Positions 27,280 through 36,208 of a DNA stretch of 64,000 nt are shown here, in pieces. The stretch's first letter is position 1. Every line of letters begins with the position of its first letter. The notes beneath the pieces were generated by a model that worked only from the letters and a program-made list of their open reading frames with translations, was not told where the DNA came from and did not search any database. Made by a program: the position numbers and the translations under genes. The stretch comes from Pseudochrobactrum asaccharolyticum (GTDB lineage: Bacteria > Pseudomonadota > Alphaproteobacteria > Rhizobiales > Rhizobiaceae): NCBI RefSeq assembly GCF_003314995.1, contig NZ_QNRH01000005.1, positions 192,353 to 256,352 on the forward strand, in the 5' to 3' direction.

Positions 27280-28089
27280 TTAGCCGATGTCGCCGACCAG
27301 TATTTTGATGATTTTTTGCAGCTTCTGCCCGCCCAGCGGCGCCATGGTTTTGGTCTCATCATGGGATAATTCATCACCGCTCATACCCGCACCATAATTG
27401 GTAATAACCGAGCAGGCAGCAACACGCAGCCCCAGAAAACGCGACAGGATCACTTCCGGCACCGTAGACATGCCCACAGCATCGGCACCGAGAATACGTG
27501 CCATGCGAATTTCCGCCGGTGTCTCAAAAGACGGGCCGGAGAACCACATATAGACGCCCTCATGCAGGGTCTCACCAGCCTTTTGTGCCGCATCGCGGAA
27601 GGCCTGTTTCAGCTCTCCGTCATAGGCTGCGGTCATACCGGTAAACCGCGCTTCCGTATGTTCACCGATCAGCGGGTTCATGCCGGAATAATTGATATGA
27701 TCATCAATCAGCATCACGCTGCCCGGTGCCATATGCTGCACGACAGAACCGGCAGCATTGGTCAGGATCAGCATTTCAAGACCGAGCGCTTTCAGTGTTT
27801 GCAGCACTGGACGCATGGCACTTGCATTGCCCTGCTCGTAATAATGCGCACGACCTGCCAGCACCATCACCAGTTTGCCGGAAAGGCGACCGACAACCAC
27901 CTCGCCAGCATGGCCGCTGACACCGCTTTTAGGAAAATCCGGCAGATCTGAATAGCGGATATGCACCGGATCATCGAGTTCACCAACCAGCCCGCCAAGA
28001 CCAGACCCCAGCACAATTGCTGTTTTCAGTGTTTCACCGGCAAAAGCCTCATTCAGACGGGCACGTAAAATCAGAGCAGCTTCAGTCAT
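27280..28089 (-). CDS. punA: Purine-nucleoside phosphorylase (trimeric PNP family)
   Basis: A 269-residue enzyme of the trimeric PNP/MTAP class. Phosphate-binding VLGSGLGGL, GRAHYYEQG, LTNAAGS, and GPSFETPAE with VGMSTVPEVI, plus the base-binding NYGAGMSGDELSHDE, are all present. It cleaves purine (deoxy)nucleosides to base and (deoxy)ribose 1-phosphate. It begins four bases from the end of cdd, so the genes are cotranscribed and coupled. Confidence 0.93.
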   Translation of the reverse strand: MTEAALILRARLNEAFAGETLKTAIVLGSGLGGLVGELDDPVHIRYSDLPDFPKSGVSGHAGEVVVGRLSGKLVMVLAGRAHYYEQGNASAMRPVLQTLKALGLEMLILTNAAGSVVQHMAPGSVMLIDDHINYSGMNPLIGEHTEARFTGMTAAYDGELKQAFRDAAQKAGETLHEGVYMWFSGPSFETPAEIRMARILGADAVGMSTVPEVILSRFLGLRVAACSVITNYGAGMSGDELSHDETKTMAPLGGQKLQKIIKILVGDIG

Positions 28090-28093
28090 GGCT

Positions 28094-28486
28094 TTAACCG
28101 ATCACATCAGTCTGGAAGCTGAAAGGCAGCAATTCGCGCATGGTCACAGTTTGCACAACACCGGAACTGTCACACAAATGCAGCGGCACATCGGCACCGG
28201 CAAATTCTGCCAGACGCTGGCGGCAACCGCCACATGGCGAACACTTTTCCAGTTTTTCAGCCATTACCAAAATTTCGGCGATCTCACCGCCGCCATCCAT
28301 CACATAATGCGACAGCATGGTGGTCTCCGCACACCAGCCTTCCGGGAAGGAAATGACCTCAATATTACAGCCGGAATAAATCCGCCCGTCTTTGGTGCGC
28401 AAGGCAGCACCAACCGGAAATTTCGAGTAAGGGGCATGACATTTCTGCATTGCAGCGAAAGCTGCATCAAATAAATCCTGAGCCAT
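28094..28486 (-). CDS. cdd: Cytidine deaminase
   Basis: A 130-residue zinc deaminase of the homotetrameric class that converts cytidine and deoxycytidine to the uridine forms. Zinc ligands are in WCAETTML (Cys plus proton-shuttling Glu) and PCGGCRQRL (two Cys). The length matches the short tetrameric enzyme. Together with the phosphorylases downstream it completes pyrimidine nucleoside breakdown. A palindromic repeat lies in the 176-bp gap to the upstream permease. Confidence 0.95.
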   Translation of the reverse strand: MAQDLFDAAFAAMQKCHAPYSKFPVGAALRTKDGRIYSGCNIEVISFPEGWCAETTMLSHYVMDGGGEIAEILVMAEKLEKCSPCGGCRQRLAEFAGADVPLHLCDSSGVVQTVTMRELLPFSFQTDVIG

Positions 28487-28549
28487 ATCAGCCCCTCCTC
28501 AATTTTCACATTTGGTTTCAATGCCTGAATTAAAAAGCAGCAGGCCGTG

Positions 28550-28625
28550 ACGAAAATGGTGATTTCCGAGTACCGGAGCGCAGCGTACTTAGTGGTACGT
28601 GAGCACCGGAACACAGGAAATTGCT
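28550..28625. repeat. Nested palindromic intergenic element
   Basis: Three nested arms: ATTTCC with GGAAAT, CCGG with CCGG, and CGTAC with GTACG around TTAGTG. The motif GGAGCGCAG before and TGAGCACCGG after the inner hairpin recurs, with a different inner stem, at 63905-63960. It sits between cdd and the permease genes. Confidence 0.6.
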
Positions 28626-28662
28626 ATTTGCAGGCCGGTCTGGTGTCTTTTGAAACAGGCAT

Positions 28663-29643
28663 TTAGCGTTCTTTCACGTAAGGAATCCCACCGGCTTTTG
28701 GCGGGGTCGCCTTACCGATAAATCCGGCCAGCAGAATGACTGTCAGAATATATGGCAGTGCCTGCATGAACTGCACTGGCACATCGCCGATCAGCGGCAG
28801 AGACTGCCCTTGCAGACGGATTGCCGAGGCATCAAGAAAGCCGAACAGCAGACAAGCAAACATTGCCTGTACCGGACGCCATTTCGCGAAAATCAATGCA
28901 GCCAGCGCGATATAACCTTTACCGGCGGTCATATCTTTGACGAAACCAGCGCCCTGCGCTGTTGCCAGATAGGCACCGGCCAGTCCGCAAAGCAGACCGC
29001 AGATCATCACCGCGCGGTAACGCAGCCATGGCACCGAAATACCGGCAGTATCAACTGCAGCCGGATTTTCACCCACGGCACGCAAACGCAGGCCAAAGCG
29101 TGTCCGATACAGCACCCACCATGTCAGCGGCACCATTAAAAAGGCCAGATAAACCAAGATGGAATGACCGGAGATCAGTTCGGCATAAAGATAGCCGATA
29201 ACCGGCACATCCTTAACCGCTTCTGCTCCCGGAAAATCAATCGCGGTGAAGCGTGCGCTGTTTGGCAAAGACGGCGTGCGGCCGCCCTGTCCGAACCATG
29301 CTTGGCCGAGAATAATTGTTGTACCGGCAGCAATGAAGTTGATCGCCAGACCGGAAACAATCTGATTGCCCCGATGGGTAATCGAAGCAAAACCATGCAC
29401 CAGTGACAACAGCATGGCTACCAGCAAAGCAGCACCAAGACCGGCAATGGCAGAACCGCTAATGGCTGCAACTGTACCGGCAGCAAAGGCACCAGCCAGC
29501 ATTTTACCCTCAAGACCGATATCAACGATCCCTGCGCGCTCGGAATAAAGCCCTGCAAGACAAGCAAACAGCAAAGGCGCAGACAGACGCAGTGTTGAAT
29601 CGAGCAGCTGAATAAGCGTTACATAGATTTCCATAAGGCTCAC
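28663..29643 (-). CDS. ABC transporter permease, BMP/nucleoside type (second permease)
   Basis: A 326-residue inner-membrane permease of the BPD_transp_2 group, with eight to ten hydrophobic helices and the YSERAGIVDIGLEGKMLAGAF segment typical of the YufQ/NupC-type permease in nucleoside ABC systems. It overlaps the upstream permease by four bases (ATGA-type junction), so translation is coupled. Nucleoside import is inferred from homology and the adjoining catabolic genes. Confidence 0.9.
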   Translation of the reverse strand: MSLMEIYVTLIQLLDSTLRLSAPLLFACLAGLYSERAGIVDIGLEGKMLAGAFAAGTVAAISGSAIAGLGAALLVAMLLSLVHGFASITHRGNQIVSGLAINFIAAGTTIILGQAWFGQGGRTPSLPNSARFTAIDFPGAEAVKDVPVIGYLYAELISGHSILVYLAFLMVPLTWWVLYRTRFGLRLRAVGENPAAVDTAGISVPWLRYRAVMICGLLCGLAGAYLATAQGAGFVKDMTAGKGYIALAALIFAKWRPVQAMFACLLFGFLDASAIRLQGQSLPLIGDVPVQFMQALPYILTVILLAGFIGKATPPKAGGIPYVKER

Positions 29644-30773
29644 TCCCCTGCTTTCACGGCTGTTGCGGTATTACGGGAAGCCAGACGCATAAACAGACGC
29701 TGGAACGCCGGACGGAACATATGCTCCAGCGCACCGGCAAACAGGATCACCAGACCCTGGATAATCACGATCATATCACGGGAAATATTCGGCATATCAA
29801 AAGCGATTTCCGCCCCGCCCTGATAGAGCATACCGAACAGAATAGCCGCCGGAATAATCCCGACCGGATGCGAACGCCCCATCAGTGCCACAGCAATACC
29901 GACAAAACCAGCACCGGCAACCAGATCAAGCTGCAAACGATATTGTGCGCCCATCACCGGATTCAGTGCCATCATGCCGGCCAAAGCGCCGGAGATCAGC
30001 ATGGTAATGATAATTGTGCGCGACGGATTAATCCCCGCATATTCAGCGGCACGCGGGCTGTGCCCCATCGTGCGGATTTCATAACCGATTTTCGTACGCC
30101 AGATCAGCAGCCACACCAGATAACAGGCCAGCAGAGCCAGCAAAAAGCTGATATTCAACGGCGCTGAGCGGATTTCCATACCAAACAGGCTCATCAGCCA
30201 ATCAAGCTTCGGCAACTGACCGCCTTCCGCAAATCCGCGGCTTTCAGGTGCCATCACACCAAGCGGCTTGATGAAATTGATAATCAGATAGACCATCAGA
30301 CTGGCAGCAATGAAATTGAACATAATCGTGGTGATCACGATATGCGAACCACGTTTTGCCAGCAGCCATGCCGGTATCAGCGCCCAGAGCGCACCAAACA
30401 GTGCACCACCGAGTAAAGCCGCAAACATGGTAATCCACCACGGCATCGAGGCGTCAAGCCACAGACAGACCAGCGCCACGCCAAGGCCGCCGATATAGGC
30501 TTGCCCCTCACCGCCAATGTTAAACAGCCCGCAATGAAACGCCACCGCAACGGCAAGACCGGCGAAGATAAAGTTCGTGGCATAGAACAGAGTATAGCCG
30601 ATCCCTTCACCGGAACCGAAAGCCCCCTTGACCATCAGCAATGCGGCATCCAGCGGGTTTTCACCAACCAGCAACACCACAAGACCGGCCATCAGAAAGG
30701 CGACGACCAGATTAAGCGTCGGGATCAGACCATAATCTACCCAGCGCGGTAATTTGGCAAAAGGCTGACTCAT
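29640..30773 (-). CDS. ABC transporter permease, BMP/nucleoside type (first permease)
   Basis: A 377-residue permease partner, YufP/NupB-like, with long hydrophobic helices and the NIGGEGQAYIGGL segment of this group. It overlaps the isochorismatase-like gene upstream and the second permease downstream by four bases each. It forms the membrane channel with the second permease and the double ATPase. Confidence 0.9.
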   Translation of the reverse strand: MSQPFAKLPRWVDYGLIPTLNLVVAFLMAGLVVLLVGENPLDAALLMVKGAFGSGEGIGYTLFYATNFIFAGLAVAVAFHCGLFNIGGEGQAYIGGLGVALVCLWLDASMPWWITMFAALLGGALFGALWALIPAWLLAKRGSHIVITTIMFNFIAASLMVYLIINFIKPLGVMAPESRGFAEGGQLPKLDWLMSLFGMEIRSAPLNISFLLALLACYLVWLLIWRTKIGYEIRTMGHSPRAAEYAGINPSRTIIITMLISGALAGMMALNPVMGAQYRLQLDLVAGAGFVGIAVALMGRSHPVGIIPAAILFGMLYQGGAEIAFDMPNISRDMIVIIQGLVILFAGALEHMFRPAFQRLFMRLASRNTATAVKAGE

Positions 30774-31327
30774 GGCAGCATTCCGATCACAGTTTCGGTA
30801 GTTTGGATTTGTGCATATTCGCCCTGCAGCACAGCGAGTGTCAGCGCATGCACATCGTCAGCGCTCCATACCCGTCCGTTCAGGTCTGTGCGCTCTGTGC
30901 TGGCCACAGCGTCTTGCGGAATAATCACTTCAAAACCAAGATTAGCCGCCATGCGAACGGTTGCATCAACGGAATTTTCCAGCAACACACCACCGATCAC
31001 CAGCGAGCGGATCTGCAATTCATCAAGCACATCCATCAGATCGGTACCGATAAAAGCACTGTTGGTGCGTTTATCAACCACTGGTTCGCCGATCTGCGGC
31101 TCTACCTCGGCTTTGAAGTCATTGCCTTCCGTGCCTGCGCGATAAGGCGACTGCGGATCGGTTGAATCATGGCGGATATGTACAACAGGCAAACGGCGTT
31201 CGCGCCATGCTTCCAGCAAACGCTGCAGATTGGCTTCTGTTTGCGGCTGTCCGCGACGCCCCCATTTGGGATCATCAATAGCCTTTTGCATATCTATGAT
31301 GAGCAATGCCGGTGTTGAGCTGATCAT
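30770..31327 (-). CDS. Isochorismatase-fold hydrolase with Ser in place of the catalytic Cys
   Basis: A 185-residue alpha/beta hydrolase of the isochorismatase-like family. The Asp (ALLIIDMQ) and Lys (VVDKRTNSAF) of the usual Asp-Lys-Cys triad are visible. Where the Cys is expected the sequence is LLENSVDATVR, a Ser. Similar NNSVEATxR sequences occur in a recognised branch of the family, so this is a natural variant whose chemistry is unclear. It is coupled by four-base overlaps between the transporter ATPase and permease genes, which points to a role in nucleoside or base metabolism. Confidence 0.85.
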   Translation of the reverse strand: MISSTPALLIIDMQKAIDDPKWGRRGQPQTEANLQRLLEAWRERRLPVVHIRHDSTDPQSPYRAGTEGNDFKAEVEPQIGEPVVDKRTNSAFIGTDLMDVLDELQIRSLVIGGVLLENSVDATVRMAANLGFEVIIPQDAVASTERTDLNGRVWSADDVHALTLAVLQGEYAQIQTTETVIGMLP

Positions 31328-32889
31328 GAATGCAGGCCCTTTTCGCTTGTCTTTTTATGTGTCTGTTCGTCGTCCTGAATACCGGCCATCAGCAGACCGA
31401 TCTCCCCTTCACCGGCTTCTGGCCCGCGCTCACCAACCACACGTCCGGCGAACATCACCAGAATACGGTCGGACAGCGAGCGGATTTCATCCAGCTCAAC
31501 AGAAATCAGCAAGACTGCCTTACCGGCATCACGCATTTCAATGATACGTTTATGAATAAATTCGATCGCTCCGACATCCACGCCGCGTGTTGGCTGAGCA
31601 ACAATCAGCACATCGGGATTACGTTCCATCTCACGCGCCAGCACGATTTTCTGCTGGTTACCGCCGGAGAAATTGGCGGTTTTCAAACGCGGATCGGCAG
31701 GACGGATATCATATTGCGCGATCTTACCCTTAGCGTCCTGCATAATCGCTTCGATATTCAGGAACGGGCCTTTGAGATAGCGCGGATCATCATGATAGCC
31801 GAGAATAGAGTTTTCATATTCTTCATAGGCCAGCACCAGCCCCATATGATGACGATCTTCCGGCACATGGGCGAGACCACGGCGGCGCAATTCTGCCGGA
31901 TGGGCACTACCGGTCACATTGACCGGCAAATTATTGAGCATCACCACGCCGCTTTCCGCCTTGCGGATACCGGCAATCACTTCGATCAGTTCTGACTGAC
32001 CATTACCGGCAACACCGGCAATACCAACAATCTCACCGGCACGGACATCAAACGAGACCGTGTCCACCACAGTGGTTTTCTGCGCATTGCGCACCACCAG
32101 ATTTTTAACCTGCAAGAGAGGTTCACCCGGTTTCGCCGTTTCTTTATTCACACGCAGCAAAACACGACGGCCAACCATCAACTCGGCCAGTTCTTCAACA
32201 CTTGCATCAGCCGTTTTACGGGTGGCAACCATTGTACCCTGACGCATAACCGAAACATTATCTGTCACAGCCATAATCTCGCGCAGCTTATGCGTGATCA
32301 GCACAACAGTTTTGCCCTGATCTTTGAGCTGACGCAAAATGCGAAACAAATGATCCGCTTCAGACGGTGTCAGCACACCGGTCGGTTCATCAAGGATCAG
32401 AATTTCAGCGCCGCGATAAAGCGCTTTCAGAATTTCCACACGCTGCTGCAGACCAACAGCCAGATCGCCGACAACAGCATCCGGGTCAACATCGAGCGCA
32501 TATTCTTTTTCAAGCGCTTTCAGCTGTTCACGGGCTTTGGCAATACCGGCCGACAACAGAGGCGCACCTTCTGCGCCGAGCATGACATTTTCCAGAACCG
32601 TAAAATTGTCCACCAGCATAAAATGCTGATGCACCATACCAATGCCCGCAGCGATGGCTGCATCCGGATTGCTGATCTGCACAACACGGTCATTGACCTT
32701 AATTGTACCTTTATCGGGCTGATAAAATCCGTAAATGATCGACATCAGCGTCGATTTTCCGGCGCCGTTTTCACCGATAATTCCGTGGATGGTTCCTTTT
32801 TCGATCCGCAGATCAATTGCACGATTGGCGTGCACAGCGCCGAAACGCTTATCAATTCCGGTCAATTCAAGTGCAGGCTGCGCCATCAT
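31324..32889 (-). CDS. ABC transporter ATP-binding protein with two nucleotide-binding domains, BMP/nucleoside type
   Basis: A 521-residue protein with tandem ATPase domains, like NupA/YufO or RbsA. The first has Walker A GENGAGKST, signature LAVGLQQRVE and Walker B ILILDEPTGVL. The second has a degenerate Walker A (GVAGNGQSE) and signature FSGGNQQKIV, with VLIVAQPTRGVD in place of the usual DEP. Such asymmetry is normal for this group. It starts the main operon and overlaps the isochorismatase-fold gene by four bases. Confidence 0.92.
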   Translation of the reverse strand: MMAQPALELTGIDKRFGAVHANRAIDLRIEKGTIHGIIGENGAGKSTLMSIIYGFYQPDKGTIKVNDRVVQISNPDAAIAAGIGMVHQHFMLVDNFTVLENVMLGAEGAPLLSAGIAKAREQLKALEKEYALDVDPDAVVGDLAVGLQQRVEILKALYRGAEILILDEPTGVLTPSEADHLFRILRQLKDQGKTVVLITHKLREIMAVTDNVSVMRQGTMVATRKTADASVEELAELMVGRRVLLRVNKETAKPGEPLLQVKNLVVRNAQKTTVVDTVSFDVRAGEIVGIAGVAGNGQSELIEVIAGIRKAESGVVMLNNLPVNVTGSAHPAELRRRGLAHVPEDRHHMGLVLAYEEYENSILGYHDDPRYLKGPFLNIEAIMQDAKGKIAQYDIRPADPRLKTANFSGGNQQKIVLAREMERNPDVLIVAQPTRGVDVGAIEFIHKRIIEMRDAGKAVLLISVELDEIRSLSDRILVMFAGRVVGERGPEAGEGEIGLLMAGIQDDEQTHKKTSEKGLHS

Positions 32890-33245
32890 CCCATCCGTTA
32901 ATCAGCTACGGCGCGTTGCCGGAGCGTTTATATCAAATGCATCATTACAAAATATCAAACGGAAACATTTGACTTAAAAATTTCTTTAACTGATTCCGCT
33001 GTCCAGTTATCAATATATGCTATTGCACAAAGCTGTGTGTAAACCACCATTAAGCCACATTTCACCCCTCATAATAGCGTGAAATATCATTATCCTACAT
33101 TATATGAGAGCGCTGGGCGCGCATTTGAACGCCCAAAAGACACTCCACCACTTTTAAAGCAGAACATAATTTTATCTTGAACTGACTTTAATTTCAGGAA
33201 TTATGCTCTGCTATCCACATCTCTCTGAACAGCAGGATCCCACCC
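32890..33245. other. Divergent intergenic region between the transporter ATPase and slyX
   Basis: 356 bp without a gene. AT-rich near the operon start; it contains a GGGCG/CGCCC hairpin near 33117-33134 and a longer inverted repeat annotated separately. Promoters for the leftward operon and for slyX must lie here. Confidence 0.5.
33158..33212. repeat. Inverted repeat with 14-bp arms
   Basis: AGCAGAACATAATT and AATTATGCTCTGCT pair at 13 of 14 positions across a 27-base spacer. Possibly a member of an interspersed palindromic repeat family or a regulatory structure upstream of slyX. Confidence 0.5.
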
Positions 33246-33458
33246 ATGTCAGAAAATCTGTCTGAGCGGCTCACCGAATTAGAAATTCGTCATGCTGAAC
33301 AGGAAAAAACCATTGAAGAGCTGTCCGGCGAAATAGCCGAGCAATGGAAGCTGATTACCGCATTGAATAAAAAACTCAGTGCCCTCACCGATCGCTTTCT
33401 GGAACTGGAAGAACAAACAGCGCCTGAAATTACCGTGACCAAGCCACCGCACTGGTGA
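33246..33458 (+). CDS. slyX: SlyX-family protein
   Basis: A 70-residue coiled-coil protein of the SlyX family: heptad-rich SERLTELEIRHAEQEKTIEELS, then AEQWKLITALNKKLSALTDRF, ending with the conserved KPPHW. Function unknown. It lies on the plus strand between the BMP-type binding protein gene and the rest of the nucleoside transporter, both on the minus strand. A perfect terminator follows. Confidence 0.9.
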   Translation: MSENLSERLTELEIRHAEQEKTIEELSGEIAEQWKLITALNKKLSALTDRFLELEEQTAPEITVTKPPHW

Positions 33459-33480
33459 AATCGTTTTAGTTTCAAATATG

Positions 33481-33510
33481 AAAAAGGGCAGTGTCACCAC
33501 TGCCCTTTTT
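33481..33510. terminator. Bidirectional terminator between slyX and the BMP gene
   Basis: AAAAAGGGCAGTG-TCAC-CACTGCCCTTTTT, a perfect 13-bp stem with A and T flanks, serving both convergent genes. Confidence 0.95.
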
Positions 33511-33529
33511 CATTATTCAGCCTTTACAA

Positions 33530-34522
33530 TTAGTAAGGGCATTTATTGTCTGTGGTATAATCATGAACCTTGATTTTACCGGAAATGATATCAGCCTTGG
33601 CGGCTTCAACTGCAGTCTTCATTTCAGGTGTAATCAGCTTGGCGTTGTTTTCGTCCATCGCATAGCTCACGCCGTCGTCTTTCAGACCCATCTGGACAAT
33701 ACCGGCTGTGAATTTGTCAGCAGCAACATCCTCGAAGGCTTTGTAAACAGCGGTATCTACGCCCTTCACCATCGAAGTCAGAACATGACCCGGATGCAGG
33801 CCGTTCTGATTGGAGTCAACACCGATGCCGAGCTTGCCTGCATCAGCTGCGGCCTGAAGCACACCAATACCGGTACCGCCGGCAGCATGATAGATCACGT
33901 CAGAACCCTGATCCATCTGGGCTTTGGCAATTTCACTGCCTTTAGCCGGATCGTTCCACGCAGCCGGTGTATCACCGGTCCAGTTATTCAGAACTTTCGT
34001 GCCTTTTTTGCCTTCAATCGCACCAATTGCATAACCGCAATAGAAGCGACGGATCAGCGGTACATCCATACCACCGACAAAGCTGACGGTGCCGGTTTTG
34101 GACGCCATAGCAGCCAGAAGACCAACGAGATAACCGCCTTCTTCTTCTTTAAAGACAACGGAACGAACATTCGGACCTTCAACAACAGCGTCGATGATCA
34201 CGAATTTTGTATCCGGAAATTCTTTGGATACTTTTTCAATCGCGGACACTGCCGAGAAACCGGCGATTACAACAGGTGAGTTACCATCCTGCGCAAATTT
34301 ACGCAGAGCCTGTTCGCGCTGAGCATCATTCTGAATTTCAAATTCACGATAATTGGTGCCGTGATCAGCCTTATATTTGGCAGCGCCGTTATAGGCGGCT
34401 TCATTGAAAGACTTATCGAATTTGCCACCGAAGTCATAGACAACAGCAGGTTTCAGCTCTGCTGCATAAGCAGCTGAAACACTCAGAGTTGCGGCCAACA
34501 GGCCCATAACGATACGCTTCAT
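33530..34522 (-). CDS. BMP-family ABC transporter substrate-binding protein (nucleoside)
   Basis: Periplasmic binding protein of 330 residues, basic membrane protein/PnrA family, which binds purine and other nucleosides in characterised members. A signal peptide (MKRIVMGLLAATLSVSAAYAAE) precedes the mature start with VVYDFGGKFDKSFNEAAYNG; the aromatic and Asp ligand region resembles PnrA. ATG at 34522 is eight bases from GGAGGGT; the GTG at 34528 is too close. It probably feeds the ATPase and permeases at 28663-32889 but has its own transcript, separated by slyX. Confidence 0.9.
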   Translation of the reverse strand: MKRIVMGLLAATLSVSAAYAAELKPAVVYDFGGKFDKSFNEAAYNGAAKYKADHGTNYREFEIQNDAQREQALRKFAQDGNSPVVIAGFSAVSAIEKVSKEFPDTKFVIIDAVVEGPNVRSVVFKEEEGGYLVGLLAAMASKTGTVSFVGGMDVPLIRRFYCGYAIGAIEGKKGTKVLNNWTGDTPAAWNDPAKGSEIAKAQMDQGSDVIYHAAGGTGIGVLQAAADAGKLGIGVDSNQNGLHPGHVLTSMVKGVDTAVYKAFEDVAADKFTAGIVQMGLKDDGVSYAMDENNAKLITPEMKTAVEAAKADIISGKIKVHDYTTDNKCPY

Positions 34523-34617
34523 TACCACTCACCCTCCGAAAGCGCAGTAAATCTGCGCGTAACAATACCCGCCGGCTATGCGAAATTTTCCGCTTTGACC
34601 GCCCGTTCAATTTTCAA

Positions 34618-34651
34618 TTCGGCTCAATCTTGCATGAGCCGGATTTTTTTT
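34618..34651 (+). terminator. Hairpin with T run upstream of the BMP gene
   Basis: CGGCTCA/TGAGCCG hairpin followed by eight T on the plus strand. No plus-strand gene ends here, so it may be a remnant or the 3' end of an unseen short transcript; on the minus strand it lies downstream of msrA. Confidence 0.5.
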
Positions 34652-34708
34652 CATCTTAAATTTATATGCTTACACAAATTTCGACACGAAATTGTAATCT
34701 GCCGGTTC

Positions 34709-35356
34709 TCAAATCACGCAGGAAACGCCTGTGCCGCGTAAGCCGCAATAACCCTGCGGGTTCTTGGCCAGATATTGCTGATGATAGCCTTCTGCATAAA
34801 AGAGTTCTCCGGCAGGCAAAATTTCAGTCGTGATATTGCCAAGACCACGCGCTGACAAAGCCTCCTGATAAGCTTGCTTGCTGGCCTCAGCAGTTTTCAT
34901 ATCCTCATCAGAATAGACATAGATTCCCGAGCGATATGTTGTGCCGATATCATTGCCCTGACGCATGCCCTGTGTCGGATCATGCTCTTCCCAGAACATC
35001 TGCAACAACCGCTCAAAAGACACTTCCGCGGGATCATAAACCACCAGCACAACTTCATTATGGCCCGTGAGACCCGTGCAGGTTTCTTCATAGGTCGGGT
35101 TTGGCGTCAAACCACCACTATAACCAGCAGCGGTGACATAAACACCCGGCACCTGCCAGAACAGGCGCTCAACGCCCCAGAAGCACCCCATGCCGAACAG
35201 AACTTTCTGCAAATTTTGCGGCCAAGGACCATGCAATGAATGACCGGAAACAAAATGCGCCTCGGAAGTCGCAATCGCTTGCTCACGGCCAGTCAGCGCT
35301 TCATCACTTGTTGGCAGTCGTAACTTATGCTCGGGATATTGTCTGAACATCATCAT
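34709..35356 (-). CDS. msrA: Peptide methionine sulfoxide reductase MsrA
   Basis: A 215-residue repair enzyme that reduces the S-epimer of methionine sulfoxide in proteins. The catalytic [10 protein letters not shown] (Cys near residue 57), the [10 protein letters not shown] segment and a resolving Cys near the end ([10 protein letters not shown]) are present. The N-terminal extension before LFGMGCFWG is typical of the longer MsrA form. Three ATGs in a row leave the exact start uncertain by two residues. Confidence 0.95.
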   Translation of the reverse strand: MMMFRQYPEHKLRLPTSDEALTGREQAIATSEAHFVSGHSLHGPWPQNLQKVLFGMGCFWGVERLFWQVPGVYVTAAGYSGGLTPNPTYEETCTGLTGHNEVVLVVYDPAEVSFERLLQMFWEEHDPTQGMRQGNDIGTTYRSGIYVYSDEDMKTAEASKQAYQEALSARGLGNITTEILPAGELFYAEGYHQQYLAKNPQGYCGLRGTGVSCVI

Positions 35357-35396
35357 TCCAATCCGGTAATTCTATGGATACCGGTCGTCTGCAAAT

Positions 35397-35705
35397 TTAC
35401 TTAGTGTGAGATTTGCGACCGATATTACCCATTATAAAAAATAATATGCTTAAAACCAAAAACAATAACCATCCGGGCATATTCAACACCGGAATAAACC
35501 AGTGATCCCAAACAGAAACATTTAAATTCCGTTTTATGAAAGCCGAAAATGCCGCCAGATACTCAGGCAGGTAGTCCTGTAAATTTTGCAGGAAAGGCAT
35601 AAAGACCAGCCGGCTTTGGGCAACAGAGCGGGCAATATCGAAAACGCCAAATAATAAACCGATACCCAGTGACCAGATGGCCAGAAAATTCAAAAACACA
35701 CGCAT
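35397..35705 (-). CDS. Small membrane protein, unknown function
   Basis: A 102-residue protein with two clear hydrophobic helices: FLNFLAIWSLGIGLLFGVFDIA at the N-terminus and WLLFLVLSILFFIMGNIG at the C-terminus, joined by a loop with aromatic residues, and ending RKSHTK. ATG at 35705 is preferred over an in-frame GTG two codons upstream. Similar small proteins occur near msrA in relatives as I recall, but I know no function. Confidence 0.6.
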   Translation of the reverse strand: MRVFLNFLAIWSLGIGLLFGVFDIARSVAQSRLVFMPFLQNLQDYLPEYLAAFSAFIKRNLNVSVWDHWFIPVLNMPGWLLFLVLSILFFIMGNIGRKSHTK

Positions 35706-36208
35706 GGTCACTTATGTTCCGTTTATTGAAAACGCCACATCCGAATATGCCGCTTTTAAAAGAATATACTCATAATGCGATCAAATCCATGGCAGCATCG
35801 CTCTTTTTGCCCCTCCTATGCGGGAAAATCCCAGTGCGAAATCAGAAACTTGCACCATGCTATTTCACTCAAGATTCGCAGAAAATCTTTATAAGCATAC
35901 AAAACCGCGTGCCATAACACCCTTAAGTGGGGGTTCACAGGCGTATTGCCGGCAAATATCTTCACTCATCCACAAAATAATAAAATCATTTAAATTCAGA
36001 TAGATAGATTTAAATTCATACTGTTTTTCATATCGAATAACGTGATAAAAGCCCCAGAAAATCAACTGATTTTACAGAAATGAGAAATAACTATTGATCA
36101 TGCGCTTATAATAGCTATATTCCGCGCCGAAACAGACGTTTAACAGCTAACCACTGTTTGCAGATACGATGTTTTGATTGATATCATTTACAAATATCAG
36201 TCTTGAGT
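35706..36208. other. Intergenic region before tRNA-Ser
   Basis: About 500 bp, increasingly AT-rich, without a supportable gene. It contains the promoter region of tRNA-Ser; no strong -35/-10 pair can be assigned by eye. Short open frames at 35669-36003 have no supporting features. Confidence 0.5.

Noticed and set aside
33491..34279. 262-codon plus-strand open frame
   Set aside because: Antisense to the BMP-family binding protein; it starts in the terminator of slyX and has no ribosome-binding site.
34618..34651. Riboswitch upstream of the BMP gene
   Set aside because: A single short hairpin with its T run on the opposite strand; no purine or other riboswitch core seen.
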